Assembly: GCF_001591365.1 (NCBI RefSeq)
Contig: NZ_BCUT01000001.1
Span: 1-64,000, forward strand
Reading direction: 5' to 3'
Source: Variovorax paradoxus NBRC 15149
Lineage (GTDB): Bacteria; Pseudomonadota; Gammaproteobacteria; Burkholderiales; Burkholderiaceae_C
DNA length: 64,000 bases
Both the position numbers and the translations under genes were made by a program. Every line of letters starts with the position of its first letter. The stretch's first letter is position 1. A model generated the notes under the pieces. The model had not been told where the DNA came from. It saw nothing but the letters and a program-made list of their open reading frames with translations, and ran no database searches. Shown piece by piece: positions 16,465 to 25,166 of the stretch.

Positions 16465-17346
16465 CTAGCTGGGCTTGGGTGCTACCGGGGGCGGCGTGGT
16501 GGCACTGAAAAATTCGCGGAAGTGCTGCTGCACGCTGGCTTCGCAGGCCTTGCAGCCCGAGGGCTCGGGGTCGTACAGCGCCCTGGGCCAGTTGGCGGCA
16601 CCGGGCAGCACGCTGCTGGTGACGTCGATGCCGGCTGCGCGCAGGCGCCCGGCAAAGGTCATTGCCTCGTCGCGCATGGCGTCATCGGGGCCCACCAGCA
16701 CCAGGGCCGGCGCCAGGGACGACAGCCGCAGCGACCCGCTCGGCACCGCGTAAGGGTGCATCGCGTTCGACGGGCAGCTCAGGTACTTTTCCCAGCCCGT
16801 GGCCCAGCGGCATTCGGCCGAGTCGTTGGTGGCCTTGCGCAGCGACGCCGTGCCCGCGCACGGGTCGAGCATGGGCGACAGCAGGATCTGCCCGGCCAGC
16901 GGCGGATGCGCCCGGTCGCGGGCGATCAGCGCCACCCCGGCGGCCAGGTTGCCGCCGGCCTCTTCGCCGGCCAGGTACACCTGGGCGCCCTTGCCGCCGA
17001 GCTTCACGCGCTGCTTGTAGAGCCATTCGAGCGCGGCATAGCCCACTTCGATGGGCTCGGGGAAAGGCGACTCGGGCGCCAGCGGATAGTCCACCGACAC
17101 CACCACTGCGCCCGCGCCGGCCAGCAGCCGGGCCACGTTGCGCCCGTTGTCCAGGTTGCCGCAGATGAAGGTGCCGCCATGGAAGTGCAGCACCAGCGGC
17201 ACCGTCTCGCCGCGCGGGCGCTGTCCGTAGACCCGGGCGCCCACGGGCTCGCGGCCGGGCAGCTCGATCGACAGATCGGCTTCCACGCCTTGCGCCGCGG
17301 CGAGAGCAGCGGCTTCGGCAGAGCGGGACGATGGGCGCGGTGACAT
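16465..17346 (-). CDS. LlpE-like alpha/beta hydrolase fold protein lacking catalytic Ser and His
   Basis: A 293-residue protein of the hormone-sensitive-lipase branch. The oxyanion-hole motif HFHGGTF is at 54-60 and the strand VVVSVDYPLAPE is normal for the family. The nucleophile elbow, usually G-D-S-A-G-G-N, reads GEEAGGN (127-133), so Ser is replaced by Glu at 129. The expected acid is present at GPDD (219-222), but the segment where the histidine should lie reads VLPGAANWP. It ends with a CKAC pair at 265-268. It is therefore probably not an esterase by the usual mechanism. In Burkholderia the same position, between a LysR gene (bpeT/ceoR) and the efflux genes, is held by llpE, a lipase-like gene of unknown role. 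Confidence 0.85.
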   Translation of the reverse strand: MSPRPSSRSAEAAALAAAQGVEADLSIELPGREPVGARVYGQRPRGETVPLVLHFHGGTFICGNLDNGRNVARLLAGAGAVVVSVDYPLAPESPFPEPIEVGYAALEWLYKQRVKLGGKGAQVYLAGEEAGGNLAAGVALIARDRAHPPLAGQILLSPMLDPCAGTASLRKATNDSAECRWATGWEKYLSCPSNAMHPYAVPSGSLRLSSLAPALVLVGPDDAMRDEAMTFAGRLRAAGIDVTSSVLPGAANWPRALYDPEPSGCKACEASVQQHFREFFSATTPPPVAPKPS

Positions 17347-17426
17347 GGAGGCAACCTCAGGAGGATTGGCGATAGTCGAAATATAAGGCGGCCAGTGTGG
17401 CGTTAAACAGGCAAGCTGCCCCTACT

Positions 17427-17440
17427 CTGTTTCCAAACAG
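17427..17440. promoter_or_regulatory. Palindrome CTGTTT-CC-AAACAG, candidate LysR operator
   Basis: A perfect 6-bp inverted repeat with a 2-base centre lies midway between the divergent LysR gene and the LlpE-like gene. A further AAACAG half-site is at 17405-17410. Its position about 90 bases from either start suits autoregulation and activation of the efflux genes. This is inferred from position and symmetry only. Confidence 0.4.
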
Positions 17441-17529
17441 CTAACAATCCAGGAAACGCCGGGGATTGTCACCTTGTGTGAGAATCCGCGTCCTCCCGGC
17501 AATGGCCGGGCTCCCAGGAACAGTCATCA

Positions 17530-18444
17530 ATGGATCAAATCCAGGCAATGCGGATCTTTGTCCGCGTGGTGGAAGCGGGCACGTTCACCCGGGCGGCGGA
17601 CTCGCTCGCCCTGCCCAAGGGAACGGTCACCAAGCAGATCCAGGCGCTGGAATCGCGCCTGCGGGTGAAGCTGCTCAATCGCACCACGCGGCGAGTGACC
17701 GTGACGCCGGACGGCGCGGCCTACTACGAACGCGCGGCGCGCCTGCTGAACGACTTCGACGACATCGAGGCCAGCATGACCAACGCGCAGGCCAATCCCA
17801 CGGGGCGGCTGCGCATCGACGTCGGCACCTCGGTGGCGCGGCAGATCATCCTGCCCGCGCTGGCCACCTTCTGCGACCGCTACCCCGAGATCCAGGTCGA
17901 CCTGGGCGTGAGCGACCGCACGGTCGACCTCATCAGCGACAACGTCGACTGCGTGATCCGCGCCGGCGAGCTGAGCGACCAGTCGCTGGTGGCCCGGCGC
18001 ATCGGCACGCTGCACTTCGTGACCGTGGCATCGCCCGCCTACGTCAAGCGCTACGGCATTCCGCAGCATCCGAACGACATCGAGAAGCGCCACCACGTGG
18101 TGAGCTATTTTTCGGGCACCACGCGGCGCATCTATCCGCACGAGTTCAGGAAGGGCGACGAATACATCGAGCTCAACGGTCCCTACCGCGTGTCGGTCAA
18201 CGAGAGCAACGCCCACATGGCGGCGGTGCTCGGCGGCTTCGGTATTTCGCAGTGCATCACCTTCATGGCCGAGCCGCTGCTCGCAAGCGGCGAGCTGATC
18301 GAGGTGCTGCCCGACTGGCAGCGCGAGCCGCTTCCGATCCACGTGGTCTATCCGCCCAACCGCCACCTGAGCGCGAAGGTGCGGGCCTTCGTGGACTGGG
18401 CGGCGGAGCTGTTCGCGAAGAACCCGCGGCTGCAGCGGCGCTGA
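17530..18444 (+). CDS. LysR family regulator, divergent from the efflux locus (BpeT/CeoR/MexT position)
   Basis: A 304-residue LysR-type regulator. The winged helix-turn-helix occupies the first 60 residues (MRIFVRVVEAGTFTRAADSL ending in RTTRRVTVTPDG), and a substrate-binding domain of the CrgA/AaeR-like group follows (GRLRIDVGTSVARQIILPAL). It is divergent from the LlpE-like gene with 183 bases between starts. That arrangement matches bpeT-llpE-bpeEF-oprC of Burkholderia pseudomallei and ceoR-llpE-ceoAB-opcM of B. cenocepacia, so control of the pump is the likely role. The effector is unknown. Confidence 0.9.
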   Translation: MDQIQAMRIFVRVVEAGTFTRAADSLALPKGTVTKQIQALESRLRVKLLNRTTRRVTVTPDGAAYYERAARLLNDFDDIEASMTNAQANPTGRLRIDVGTSVARQIILPALATFCDRYPEIQVDLGVSDRTVDLISDNVDCVIRAGELSDQSLVARRIGTLHFVTVASPAYVKRYGIPQHPNDIEKRHHVVSYFSGTTRRIYPHEFRKGDEYIELNGPYRVSVNESNAHMAAVLGGFGISQCITFMAEPLLASGELIEVLPDWQREPLPIHVVYPPNRHLSAKVRAFVDWAAELFAKNPRLQRR

Positions 18445-18461
18445 ACTGCGCCTGACGCGCC

Positions 18462-18938
18462 TCAACCGGCCGGAGCGAACACCGGCTCGCAGCGCACCTC
18501 GGTCTTCACCGAATTGGCGATGAAGCACTCTTCGTGCGCGCGGTGGTGCATGTGCTCGACCTGCTCGCGCGTGGGCAGGTTCTCGCCGGAGAACGTGACC
18601 TCGGGACGCAGCGTGACCACAGTCATCGCAAGCTTGCCCTCGGCGTTCTTTTCCATGACGCCGCTCGCCGCATCGAAGTAGCGGTCGACAATGAACTTGC
18701 GCTTCACCGCCATGGTGAGGAACCACAGCATGTGGCAGCTCGAGAGCGACGCGACAAAGGCCTCTTCAGGATCGACCGCCGCCGCATCGGAAAACGGCAG
18801 CGGCACCACGTGCGGCGACGAGGAGCCCGGCACTTCCGCGCCGCCATCGAAGCGCAGCGAATGCCTTCTGCTGTAGCTGTTGCCGAGGAAGTCCTGGTCG
18901 CCTCGCTGCCAGAGGATTTCTGCGGTGTACTGGGCCAT
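18462..18938 (-). CDS. OsmC family peroxiredoxin-like protein
   Basis: A 158-residue OsmC/Ohr-superfamily protein. The two conserved cysteines expected for thiol-based hydroperoxide reduction are at 68 (SLSSCHMLWFL) and 138 (HEECFIANSV), and an Arg-rich N-terminal strand is present. The ATG at 18938 (MAQYTAEILW) is the natural start; the frame is open much further upstream through the neighbouring gene. It follows lrgB by 41 bases on the same strand but is functionally unrelated, so it may have its own promoter. Probable role: detoxification of organic hydroperoxides in the cytoplasm. Confidence 0.9.
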   Translation of the reverse strand: MAQYTAEILWQRGDQDFLGNSYSRRHSLRFDGGAEVPGSSSPHVVPLPFSDAAAVDPEEAFVASLSSCHMLWFLTMAVKRKFIVDRYFDAASGVMEKNAEGKLAMTVVTLRPEVTFSGENLPTREQVEHMHHRAHEECFIANSVKTEVRCEPVFAPAG

Positions 18939-18979
18939 GCCTTGCTCTCCAGAGCCAAAAGAGGAGGCGCCATTCTGCG

Positions 18980-19711
18980 TCAGAAGAAGCCGGCGAGCCT
19001 GATCAAAAGCGGCACCAGCAGCGCCGTCGCGATGCCATTCAGCCCCAGCGCCAGCGCGGAGAAGGCGCCCGCCGTTTCGTTCACCTGGATGGCCCGCGCG
19101 GTGCCGATGCCGTGCGCCGCCATGCCCACGGCAAAGCCGCGCACCGCGGGCTCCTTGATGCGCAGCAGGTTCAGGAGACCCGTGGCCATGATGGCGCCCG
19201 AGATGCCCGCCACGGCGGCCGCCACCGCAGCCAGCGACGGCAGCCCGCCGATCTTCTCGGCCACGCCCATCGCGATCGGCATGGTGGCCGACTTGGGCGC
19301 GAGCGACATCAGCAGCTCGTGCGATCCGCCCAGCGCCCAGGCAATGCCGATGGCCGACACGATGGCCGCCACCGAGCCCACCAGCAGCGCCACGCCGATC
19401 GGCAGCCACAGGCGCCGCAGCCGCCCGAGCTGGCCATAGAGCGGCACGGCCAGTGCCACGGTGGCCGGCCCGATCAGGAAGTGCACGAACTTGGCGCCTT
19501 CGAAATACGTGTCGTAGGGCGTGCGCGTGGCGAGCAGCACGCCCACGATGACAACCACCGACACCAGCACCGGATTGACCGCCGGGTTGGCGCCGCTGCG
19601 CCGGTGCAGCCACAGCGCGCCCAGGTAGGCCAGCAGCGTGAGCGACAGCCACAGCAGCGGCGACTGCGCCAGGAAGACCCAGATCTCGGACAGCTTGGCG
19701 GGCGGGGTCAT
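18980..19711 (-). CDS. LrgB/CidB family membrane protein
   Basis: A 243-residue polytopic inner-membrane protein of the LrgB family. Conserved landmarks are LIGPATVALAVPLY, SLAPKSATMPIAMG and AHGIGTARAIQ, with about seven hydrophobic segments. LrgB proteins pair with small CidA/LrgA proteins; in Staphylococcus they modulate autolysis, and plant and bacterial homologues move glycolate or pyruvate. The start ATG at 19711 overlaps the cidA-like stop by four bases (ATGA). The pair follows cobD directly on the same strand, making it the end of the cobalamin operon, with no known connection to B12. Confidence 0.92.
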   Translation of the reverse strand: MTPPAKLSEIWVFLAQSPLLWLSLTLLAYLGALWLHRRSGANPAVNPVLVSVVVIVGVLLATRTPYDTYFEGAKFVHFLIGPATVALAVPLYGQLGRLRRLWLPIGVALLVGSVAAIVSAIGIAWALGGSHELLMSLAPKSATMPIAMGVAEKIGGLPSLAAVAAAVAGISGAIMATGLLNLLRIKEPAVRGFAVGMAAHGIGTARAIQVNETAGAFSALALGLNGIATALLVPLLIRLAGFF

Positions 19712-20061
19712 TCGGCGTCCTTGCCGGTGATGCGGATCATCCAGCGCAAGGTGAGCGCGGTCACGGCCATGGTGAAGGCCGCGCCCACGATGCCCGCCGC
19801 AAGGAACGGAAGCCATTCGCGCCCTACCCGTTCGAAATGCAGCATGACGCCGGTCACCGCGGGAATGAACAGCAGCATGAGGTTGCGCAGCAGATGGCCC
19901 GAGGTCTCGTTCAGCGCCTCGGGCACGCCGCCGCGCACGAGCAGCACGATGAACAGCAGCAGCATGCCGATCAGCGGACCGGGAATCGGCAGGCCCAGCC
20001 ACTGCACGAGCAGTTCGCCGGCCAGCTGGCAAAGAAAGAGCGTGGTGATGGCGTAGAGCAT
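19708..20061 (-). CDS. CidA/LrgA family holin-like protein
   Basis: A 117-residue membrane protein with four predicted helices and the family pattern LPIPGPLIGMLLLFIVLL (25-42) followed by LLRNLMLLFIPAVTGVMLHF. CidA/LrgA proteins are small holin-like partners of CidB/LrgB. The gene is translationally coupled to the lrgB-like gene downstream. Only 16 bases separate its start from the cobD stop, so it probably shares the riboswitch-controlled transcript unless a promoter lies inside cobD. Confidence 0.92.
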   Translation of the reverse strand: MLYAITTLFLCQLAGELLVQWLGLPIPGPLIGMLLLFIVLLVRGGVPEALNETSGHLLRNLMLLFIPAVTGVMLHFERVGREWLPFLAAGIVGAAFTMAVTALTLRWMIRITGKDAE

Positions 20062-20077
20062 GCGGATGTCCTGGCTT

Positions 20078-21103
20078 TCAAGATTCGGCCGAAGCCGCCG
20101 CGCGCATCCAGGCTTCTTTCAGCGCCTGCTGGCTCTGCGGCGGCAGCACGCCGAGCCGCACATGGCCCGGCCGGCCGAATGATGCACAGTCTCGCAGCTT
20201 GATGCCTTCGGCGCGCAGCCGGGCGGCCCGCTGCTGGTAAGGCGCATCGGTGCGCGCGCAAAAGAAGTTGGCCTCGCTCGGCAGGCACTGCCATCCCATG
20301 GATTCGCAAAGGGCGCGCTGCTGCGCCTTCCATTCGCGCAGGGTGCGCAGGCTTCGGGCAAGCCAGGCTTGGGCGGGCTCGCCGATCCAGGTTTCGAGCA
20401 GCGCCACGCCATGCGCGCCCACCGGCCACGAGGGGGCCAGCCGCTCGAGGCGCTGCTTCAGCAATGCGGCGGCATCGCCTTCGGGCGCAATGGCATAGGC
20501 GGCGCGGATTCCGGTCAGGCCCATGGCCTTGTTGGGCGTCCACAGCTGCCAGACGCGGTGGCGCTGCGCCGCGTCGAGCGATGCCGCGCCTTCGAGGCGC
20601 AGCGGCTCGTAGGCCAGGTCGAGCACGCAGGGGCCGCCGGCCGCGGCGTGCAGCGCGAGATCGGCCTCGGCCTGGCCCAGCGGGCTCGACGGCTCGCAGC
20701 ACCAGCGCAGCGCTGCTCCGTCATGCGGCGCTGGCGGCCGCAGCACCTGCAAACCCCAGGCCGATGCCGCGCGCTCGTAGTCGCCATAGCTGTGCGCCGG
20801 CAGCACCACCTGCCGGCCGCCGCCCTGCGCAAAAGCGGCGCTGATGCGGTGGATGAATTCGCTGGCACTGGCCGCGATCACGATGCGTTCGGCGGCCACG
20901 CCGTGAAAGCCTGCCAATGCTCGGCGCAGCGCCGTGTAGCCCGGGTCCGGGTAGTGCGCCGCATCGGCTGCACGCAGTGCGGCAAGCACAGCGGGGCATG
21001 AGCCCGTGGCATTGCCGTTGGTCGAGAAATCGTGCCAGGCGGTGCCGGTGGCGTCGGGCCCGCCATGCAACAGGCCGGTGGATGTCGTGTGTTCCGGTGT
21101 CAT
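20078..21103 (-). CDS. cobD: L-threonine-O-3-phosphate decarboxylase
   Basis: A 341-residue fold type I PLP enzyme related to histidinol-phosphate aminotransferase. In cobalamin synthesis it makes (R)-1-aminopropan-2-ol phosphate for the nucleotide-loop linker. Visible motifs are HDFSTNGNATG (24-34), YPDPGYTALR (51-60), and WTPNKAMGLTGIRAAYA with the PLP lysine at 192. The lysine motif is TPNK rather than the more common S-X-TK. Its start overlaps the cbiB stop by four bases, the normal pairing, because CbiB uses its product. I use the Salmonella name cobD; Pseudomonas denitrificans calls the same enzyme CobC. Confidence 0.93.
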   Translation of the reverse strand: MTPEHTTSTGLLHGGPDATGTAWHDFSTNGNATGSCPAVLAALRAADAAHYPDPGYTALRRALAGFHGVAAERIVIAASASEFIHRISAAFAQGGGRQVVLPAHSYGDYERAASAWGLQVLRPPAPHDGAALRWCCEPSSPLGQAEADLALHAAAGGPCVLDLAYEPLRLEGAASLDAAQRHRVWQLWTPNKAMGLTGIRAAYAIAPEGDAAALLKQRLERLAPSWPVGAHGVALLETWIGEPAQAWLARSLRTLREWKAQQRALCESMGWQCLPSEANFFCARTDAPYQQRAARLRAEGIKLRDCASFGRPGHVRLGVLPPQSQQALKEAWMRAAASAES

Positions 21104-22083
21104 GCCCAGTCGGTTGCCGCGAAGAAGATGGCCAATGATGCACAAGCGGCCGTGGCCAGCACCGCCCTGCCGCCCCATCGCGCGGCCCGCTGGGTATCGG
21201 CCGCATCGGCGGGCCGTCCTTCGGCATTCAAGGCATAGATGCCAGGCTTGGCAAGCCGCACGCCGAGCAGCAGCGCCATCGCCGCCATCGGCCAGCCGCT
21301 GTTGGGCGACGGCGTGCGCCGCGCCTCGCCTGCCACGCCGCGCGGCCAGCGCCATGCCGCAAGCGCAAGCAGCAGCGCCGTGAGCCGCGCCGGCGGCCAC
21401 GAGAGCAGGTCGTCGGCGCGCGCGGCCCACTTGCCGAACCAGTTCCAGTCGCGGCCGTTGCGTTCGCCGCGGTAGCCCCACATCGCATCGGCCGTGTTGG
21501 CGAAGCGGTAGACCGCCGCGCCCGGCAAGCCCAGCAGCACGAACCAGAACAGCGGCGCCACGAGCGAATCGTTGAGGTTCTCGGCCAGCGACTCGATCGC
21601 GCTTTCGCGCACCTCGCGTTCGCTGAGCACGGAAACATCGCGGCTCACCAGCCGGGCGAGCTGCGCGCGGCCTGCGTCCAGCGACACCGCCAGCGCCGCC
21701 TCCACGGCCAGCACTTCGGCGCGCAGCATGCGCCATGCGAAGAGCGGCTTCAGCGCAAGGGCCATCGCCAACGCCAGCACCCATGCGGGCAGCCATTGCA
21801 CCATCGCAGCCTGCACGCCGGCGGCGACCACCCCCACGCACATCGCGCCCACGCACCACGCCAGCGCCCCGATCGAGAAGAGCGACAGGTCGCGCGGCTT
21901 CACCTTGGCCACCGGCGGTGCGATGCGCATGCCGATCCAGCCGAGGTACTGCCCCATCCACACCACCGGATGCCAGCGCGCGGCGGGTTCGCCCAGCCAG
22001 CAGTCGATGGCAAGCGCAAGCCACAGCGCGGCGGCGAGGGCCAGGGCGTGTTCGAGGGGAAAGGGGGGCATGGGAGCCGTCAT
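21100..22083 (-). CDS. cbiB: Adenosylcobinamide-phosphate synthase
   Basis: A 327-residue integral membrane enzyme that attaches aminopropanol phosphate to adenosylcobyric acid (CbiB, called CobD in Pseudomonas denitrificans). The N-terminal signature LAIDCWLGEPAARWHPVVWMGQ appears in two parts around residue 20-35. Further landmarks are ESLAENLNDSLVAPLFWF and FANTADAMWGYR. The ATG at 22083 overlaps the bluB stop by four bases, and an alternative ATG 12 bases further in is possible. It is flanked by bluB and cobD in a tightly overlapping block. Confidence 0.95.
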   Translation of the reverse strand: MTAPMPPFPLEHALALAAALWLALAIDCWLGEPAARWHPVVWMGQYLGWIGMRIAPPVAKVKPRDLSLFSIGALAWCVGAMCVGVVAAGVQAAMVQWLPAWVLALAMALALKPLFAWRMLRAEVLAVEAALAVSLDAGRAQLARLVSRDVSVLSEREVRESAIESLAENLNDSLVAPLFWFVLLGLPGAAVYRFANTADAMWGYRGERNGRDWNWFGKWAARADDLLSWPPARLTALLLALAAWRWPRGVAGEARRTPSPNSGWPMAAMALLLGVRLAKPGIYALNAEGRPADAADTQRAARWGGRAVLATAACASLAIFFAATDWA

Positions 22084-22757
22084 TCTCGCGAAGACGGGGT
22101 GGGAAACAGGTCCGACGGCTGGCCCCAGCGTTCGTCGAACACCAGCGCCGACAAGGGCTCGCGCCGGGCCCAGCGTTCGCGTTGCAGCATCGGCTCTTCG
22201 TAAAAATCGTGCACCGGGCCCAGGCACAGCAGCGCGATCGGCTCCGCCCCCTCGGGCAGGCCCAGCAGGGCCGACACCTCGGCGGGATCGAACAGCGAGA
22301 CCCAGCCCATGCCCAGCCCTTCGGCACGCGCCGCAAGCCAGAGGTTCTGGATGGCGCAGGACGCCGAGGCCAGGTCCATCTGCGGCAAGGTGCGCCGGCC
22401 GAACACATGCCGCTCACGGCCGTCGGCCAGCGACACGGCCAGCAGTTCGGCCGCATCGAGCACGCCCTGCACCTTGAGCCGCATGAACGCGTCTTCGCGC
22501 TCGCCGAGGGCGCGGGCCGTCAGCACGCGTTCGCGCTCGATCACATCGTGCAGACGCTGACGCAAGGCACCGTCGCGAATGCGAATGAACCGCCACGGCT
22601 GCATGAATCCGACACTGGGCGCGTGATGCGCCCCTTCGAGCAGCCGGCGCAGCAACTCGGGCGCCACCTGCCCCCCGGCGAAGTGACGCATGTCCCGCCG
22701 CTCATGGATGGCGCGGTACACCGCCCTCACCTCGTCGGCCGCGAAGGCTTGCGACAT
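22080..22757 (-). CDS. bluB: 5,6-dimethylbenzimidazole synthase
   Basis: A 225-residue nitroreductase-fold flavoenzyme that breaks down FMN with oxygen to form dimethylbenzimidazole, the lower ligand of B12. The N-terminal RRDMRHFAGGQVAPELLRRLL and APSVGFMQPWRFI match BluB, where the region around HHAPSVGFMQPW binds FMN. The C-terminal WGQPSDLFPTP is also typical. Its presence implies oxygen-dependent synthesis of DMB, which feeds cobT in the other cluster. It is separated from cobO by five bases and overlaps cbiB. Confidence 0.95.
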   Translation of the reverse strand: MSQAFAADEVRAVYRAIHERRDMRHFAGGQVAPELLRRLLEGAHHAPSVGFMQPWRFIRIRDGALRQRLHDVIERERVLTARALGEREDAFMRLKVQGVLDAAELLAVSLADGRERHVFGRRTLPQMDLASASCAIQNLWLAARAEGLGMGWVSLFDPAEVSALLGLPEGAEPIALLCLGPVHDFYEEPMLQRERWARREPLSALVFDERWGQPSDLFPTPSSRE

Positions 22758-22762
22758 CGAAA

Positions 22763-23332
22763 TCAGTCCTCGATGCCGCGCTGCGCCGGAATGCCGGCCT
22801 TGAATGCGTGCTTGACCATCGCCATCTCGGTCACGGTGTCGGCCAGCTCGACGATCTCGGGCGGGCAGCGCCGGCCCGTGAGCACCACGTGCACGTGCTT
22901 GGGCCGCGTGCGCAGCGTTTCGAGCACGCCCTCGAGCGGCAGCCAGCCGTAGATCAGCGGATAGGTGATCTCGTCGAGCACCACCAGGAAGAACTCGCCC
23001 GAAAGAATGGCCGCCCTGGCTTTTTCCCAGCCATCGCGCGCGAGCTGGGCCGAGTGTTCGAGGTCCTGGCTCTTCCAGCTGAAGCCGTCGCCCAGCCCCT
23101 CGATCGGAATGCCGATCTGCTCGAACATGCGGTGCTCGCCGAAGCGCGCCGAAGGCACCTTCATGAACTGGTAGATCTTCACCGCCTTGCCGCGGCCGTG
23201 CGCGCGCAGCGCCAGGCCGAAGGCCGCGGTGCTCTTGCCCTTGCCGTCGCCGGTGTTGACGATGACGATGCCGCGGCGTTCGCCTTCGGCCTTGTCGTAC
23301 GGCTTCTCGCTGGGGGGAGTTTCGATTTGCAT
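22763..23332 (-). CDS. cobO: Cob(I)yrinic acid a,c-diamide adenosyltransferase
   Basis: A 189-residue adenosyltransferase of the CobO/BtuR/CobA type that transfers the 5'-deoxyadenosyl group of ATP to reduced corrinoid. The P-loop is TGDGKGKST (27-35), followed by [29 protein letters not shown] and [20 protein letters not shown] are family landmarks. The ATG at 23332 (MQIETPPS) gives a normal length. It lies 29 bases after btuD and five before bluB. Confidence 0.96.
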   Translation of the reverse strand: MQIETPPSEKPYDKAEGERRGIVIVNTGDGKGKSTAAFGLALRAHGRGKAVKIYQFMKVPSARFGEHRMFEQIGIPIEGLGDGFSWKSQDLEHSAQLARDGWEKARAAILSGEFFLVVLDEITYPLIYGWLPLEGVLETLRTRPKHVHVVLTGRRCPPEIVELADTVTEMAMVKHAFKAGIPAQRGIED

Positions 23333-23361
23333 GAGGCGGGCTCCGTGTTGATGGGGGGCGG

Positions 23362-24144
23362 TCAGTTCGGCAGCGCGATCCACTGGTCGGCCACGCGGTG
23401 CACGCGGATGCGGTGGTCGAACACCTGTTCGAGCGCGGCGTGGGTGGCCGGGTCGCTGCTGCCGCCGTGGTGCACCACGCGGCCGTGGTTCATCACCACC
23501 AGCTCGTCGGCGGCCAGCGCCATCGGCAGCTCGTGCAGCACGCTGACCACGGTGCGGCCTTCGGCCACCAGGGCGCGCGTGGTCTGCATCCAGTCGGCCT
23601 GGTGCGGCGGGTCGAGGTTGGCGAGCGGCTCGTCCATCAGCAGCAGCTCGGCCTCGACCGCGAGCGAGCGCGCCAGCAGCACGCGCTGGCGCTCGCCGCC
23701 CGAGAGCTGTCCGAGCGGCCGTTCGCGCCAGTCCCACGCTTGGGTGCTGCGCAAGGCACGCTCCACCGCTGCGCGGTCGGCCGTGCTCGGCGCCGCGAGC
23801 CAGCGCTGGTGGGGCAGGCGGCCGAGCATGGCGATGTCGTAGACCATCAGGTCGTCGGCGCTGCCCTCGCCCGCCGCGCCGCTCTGGCCCAGCCACGACA
23901 GGCGCTGCGCGCGAAGGCGGCCCGGCACCTTGGCCGACGGTTCGCCAAAAAGAAAGACTTCGCCGCGGTGCGCGAGCAGGCCCGCGAGCGCCTTGAGCAG
24001 GGTCGACTTGCCCGCCCCGTTCGGCCCGACCAGGCTGGTCCAGCGCGCCGCGCCGAGCTTCAGGTCGATGCCGTGCAGCACCTCGGTGTTGCCGAGCGTG
24101 GCGCCCAGGCCGCGGGCTTCGAGTGCGGGGATCTCCTGGCTCAT
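23362..24144 (-). CDS. btuD: Cobalamin ABC transporter, ATP-binding protein
   Basis: A 260-residue ABC ATPase of the FepC/BtuD type. Walker A is GPNGAGKST (40-48), the signature is LSGGERQR, Walker B is [12 protein letters not shown], and the switch histidine is in SVLHELPMA. Its start overlaps the permease stop by four bases. With btuC, btuF and the TonB receptor btuB in the same riboswitch-led operon, cobalamin or cobinamide is the expected cargo. Confidence 0.93.
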   Translation of the reverse strand: MSQEIPALEARGLGATLGNTEVLHGIDLKLGAARWTSLVGPNGAGKSTLLKALAGLLAHRGEVFLFGEPSAKVPGRLRAQRLSWLGQSGAAGEGSADDLMVYDIAMLGRLPHQRWLAAPSTADRAAVERALRSTQAWDWRERPLGQLSGGERQRVLLARSLAVEAELLLMDEPLANLDPPHQADWMQTTRALVAEGRTVVSVLHELPMALAADELVVMNHGRVVHHGGSSDPATHAALEQVFDHRIRVHRVADQWIALPN

Positions 24145-25151
24145 GCCACCCCGCCCCGCGCGCTGCGCCTGTGCATCAGCCACAGCAGGTAGCTGCCGCC
24201 GAGCACCGCCGTGAGCACGCCCACGGGCAGTTCCTGCGGCGCGATGAGCCAGCGCGCCAGCAGGTCGGCCGCCATCAGCAGCAGGCCGCCCATTGCGGCC
24301 GACAGCACGATCAGCCCGGCATGCGTGGTCTTGACCACCGAACGCACGAGGTGCGGCGCGGCCAGGCCGACGAAGGCGATGAGCCCGGTCTGCGCCACCG
24401 CCGCGCCCGTGGCCAGCGCGAGCACCACCACCAGCGTGGCGCGCATCGCGCCCAGCGGCAGGCCGAGGCTGCGGGCCGTCGCTTCGCCGAGCGCAAGGCC
24501 GTCGAGCACCGGCGCGAGCGCCCAGCCCAGCAGCAGGCACACCGCACCGACCGCGGCCATCACCGCGCATGCGCTCCAGCCGACCAGGCCTGTGCTGCCG
24601 AGGATGAAGCCCTGGATGGCCTGCAGGATGTCGGCAGAGGCGATGGTGATCAGGTCCTTGGCGGCGCCGAGCACCACGCCGACGATCACACCCGCGAGCA
24701 GCAGCCGCAGCGTCTGCTGCACGCCGCGCGCAAGCACCAGCGTGAGCATCACCGCGAGCACCGCGCCCACGAAGGCCGCGCCCGTGAGCCCCAGGCGCAT
24801 CGCCCATTGCGTGCTGGCGGCCGAGCCGCCGAACAGCAGCAGCGCCACCGCCACGCCGAGCGAGGCCCCCGAGGCGCTGCCCAGCAGATAAGGATCGGCC
24901 AGCGGATTGCGGAACAGCCCCTGCGCCACCGAGCCCGCGAGCCCGAGCAGTGCGCCCGCGAGCCACGCGCCCAGCGTGCGCGGCAGCCGGATGTCCCAGA
25001 CGATGCGCAGCGCCACCGGATCGCGCCATGCCGCGACCAGGCTTTCGAAGCCGGTGCTGCCGATACCCAGGCCGAGCGCCGCCAGCGCGCCGCCCAGCAC
25101 CAGCAAGGCGATGCCGAAGAGCCAGACGCGGCGCTGATGGCGTGTGTGCAT
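24141..25151 (-). CDS. btuC: Cobalamin ABC transporter, FecCD-type permease
   Basis: A 336-residue inner-membrane permease with about ten helices of the FecCD family. Landmarks are [40 protein letters not shown] and [12 protein letters not shown] start it at the ATG at 25151; a GTG nine bases further upstream is also possible. It lies 15 bases after btuF and overlaps btuD by four bases. Confidence 0.93.
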   Translation of the reverse strand: MHTRHQRRVWLFGIALLVLGGALAALGLGIGSTGFESLVAAWRDPVALRIVWDIRLPRTLGAWLAGALLGLAGSVAQGLFRNPLADPYLLGSASGASLGVAVALLLFGGSAASTQWAMRLGLTGAAFVGAVLAVMLTLVLARGVQQTLRLLLAGVIVGVVLGAAKDLITIASADILQAIQGFILGSTGLVGWSACAVMAAVGAVCLLLGWALAPVLDGLALGEATARSLGLPLGAMRATLVVVLALATGAAVAQTGLIAFVGLAAPHLVRSVVKTTHAGLIVLSAAMGGLLLMAADLLARWLIAPQELPVGVLTAVLGGSYLLWLMHRRSARGGVA

Positions 25152-25166
25152 GAAGTCCACCCGGGC

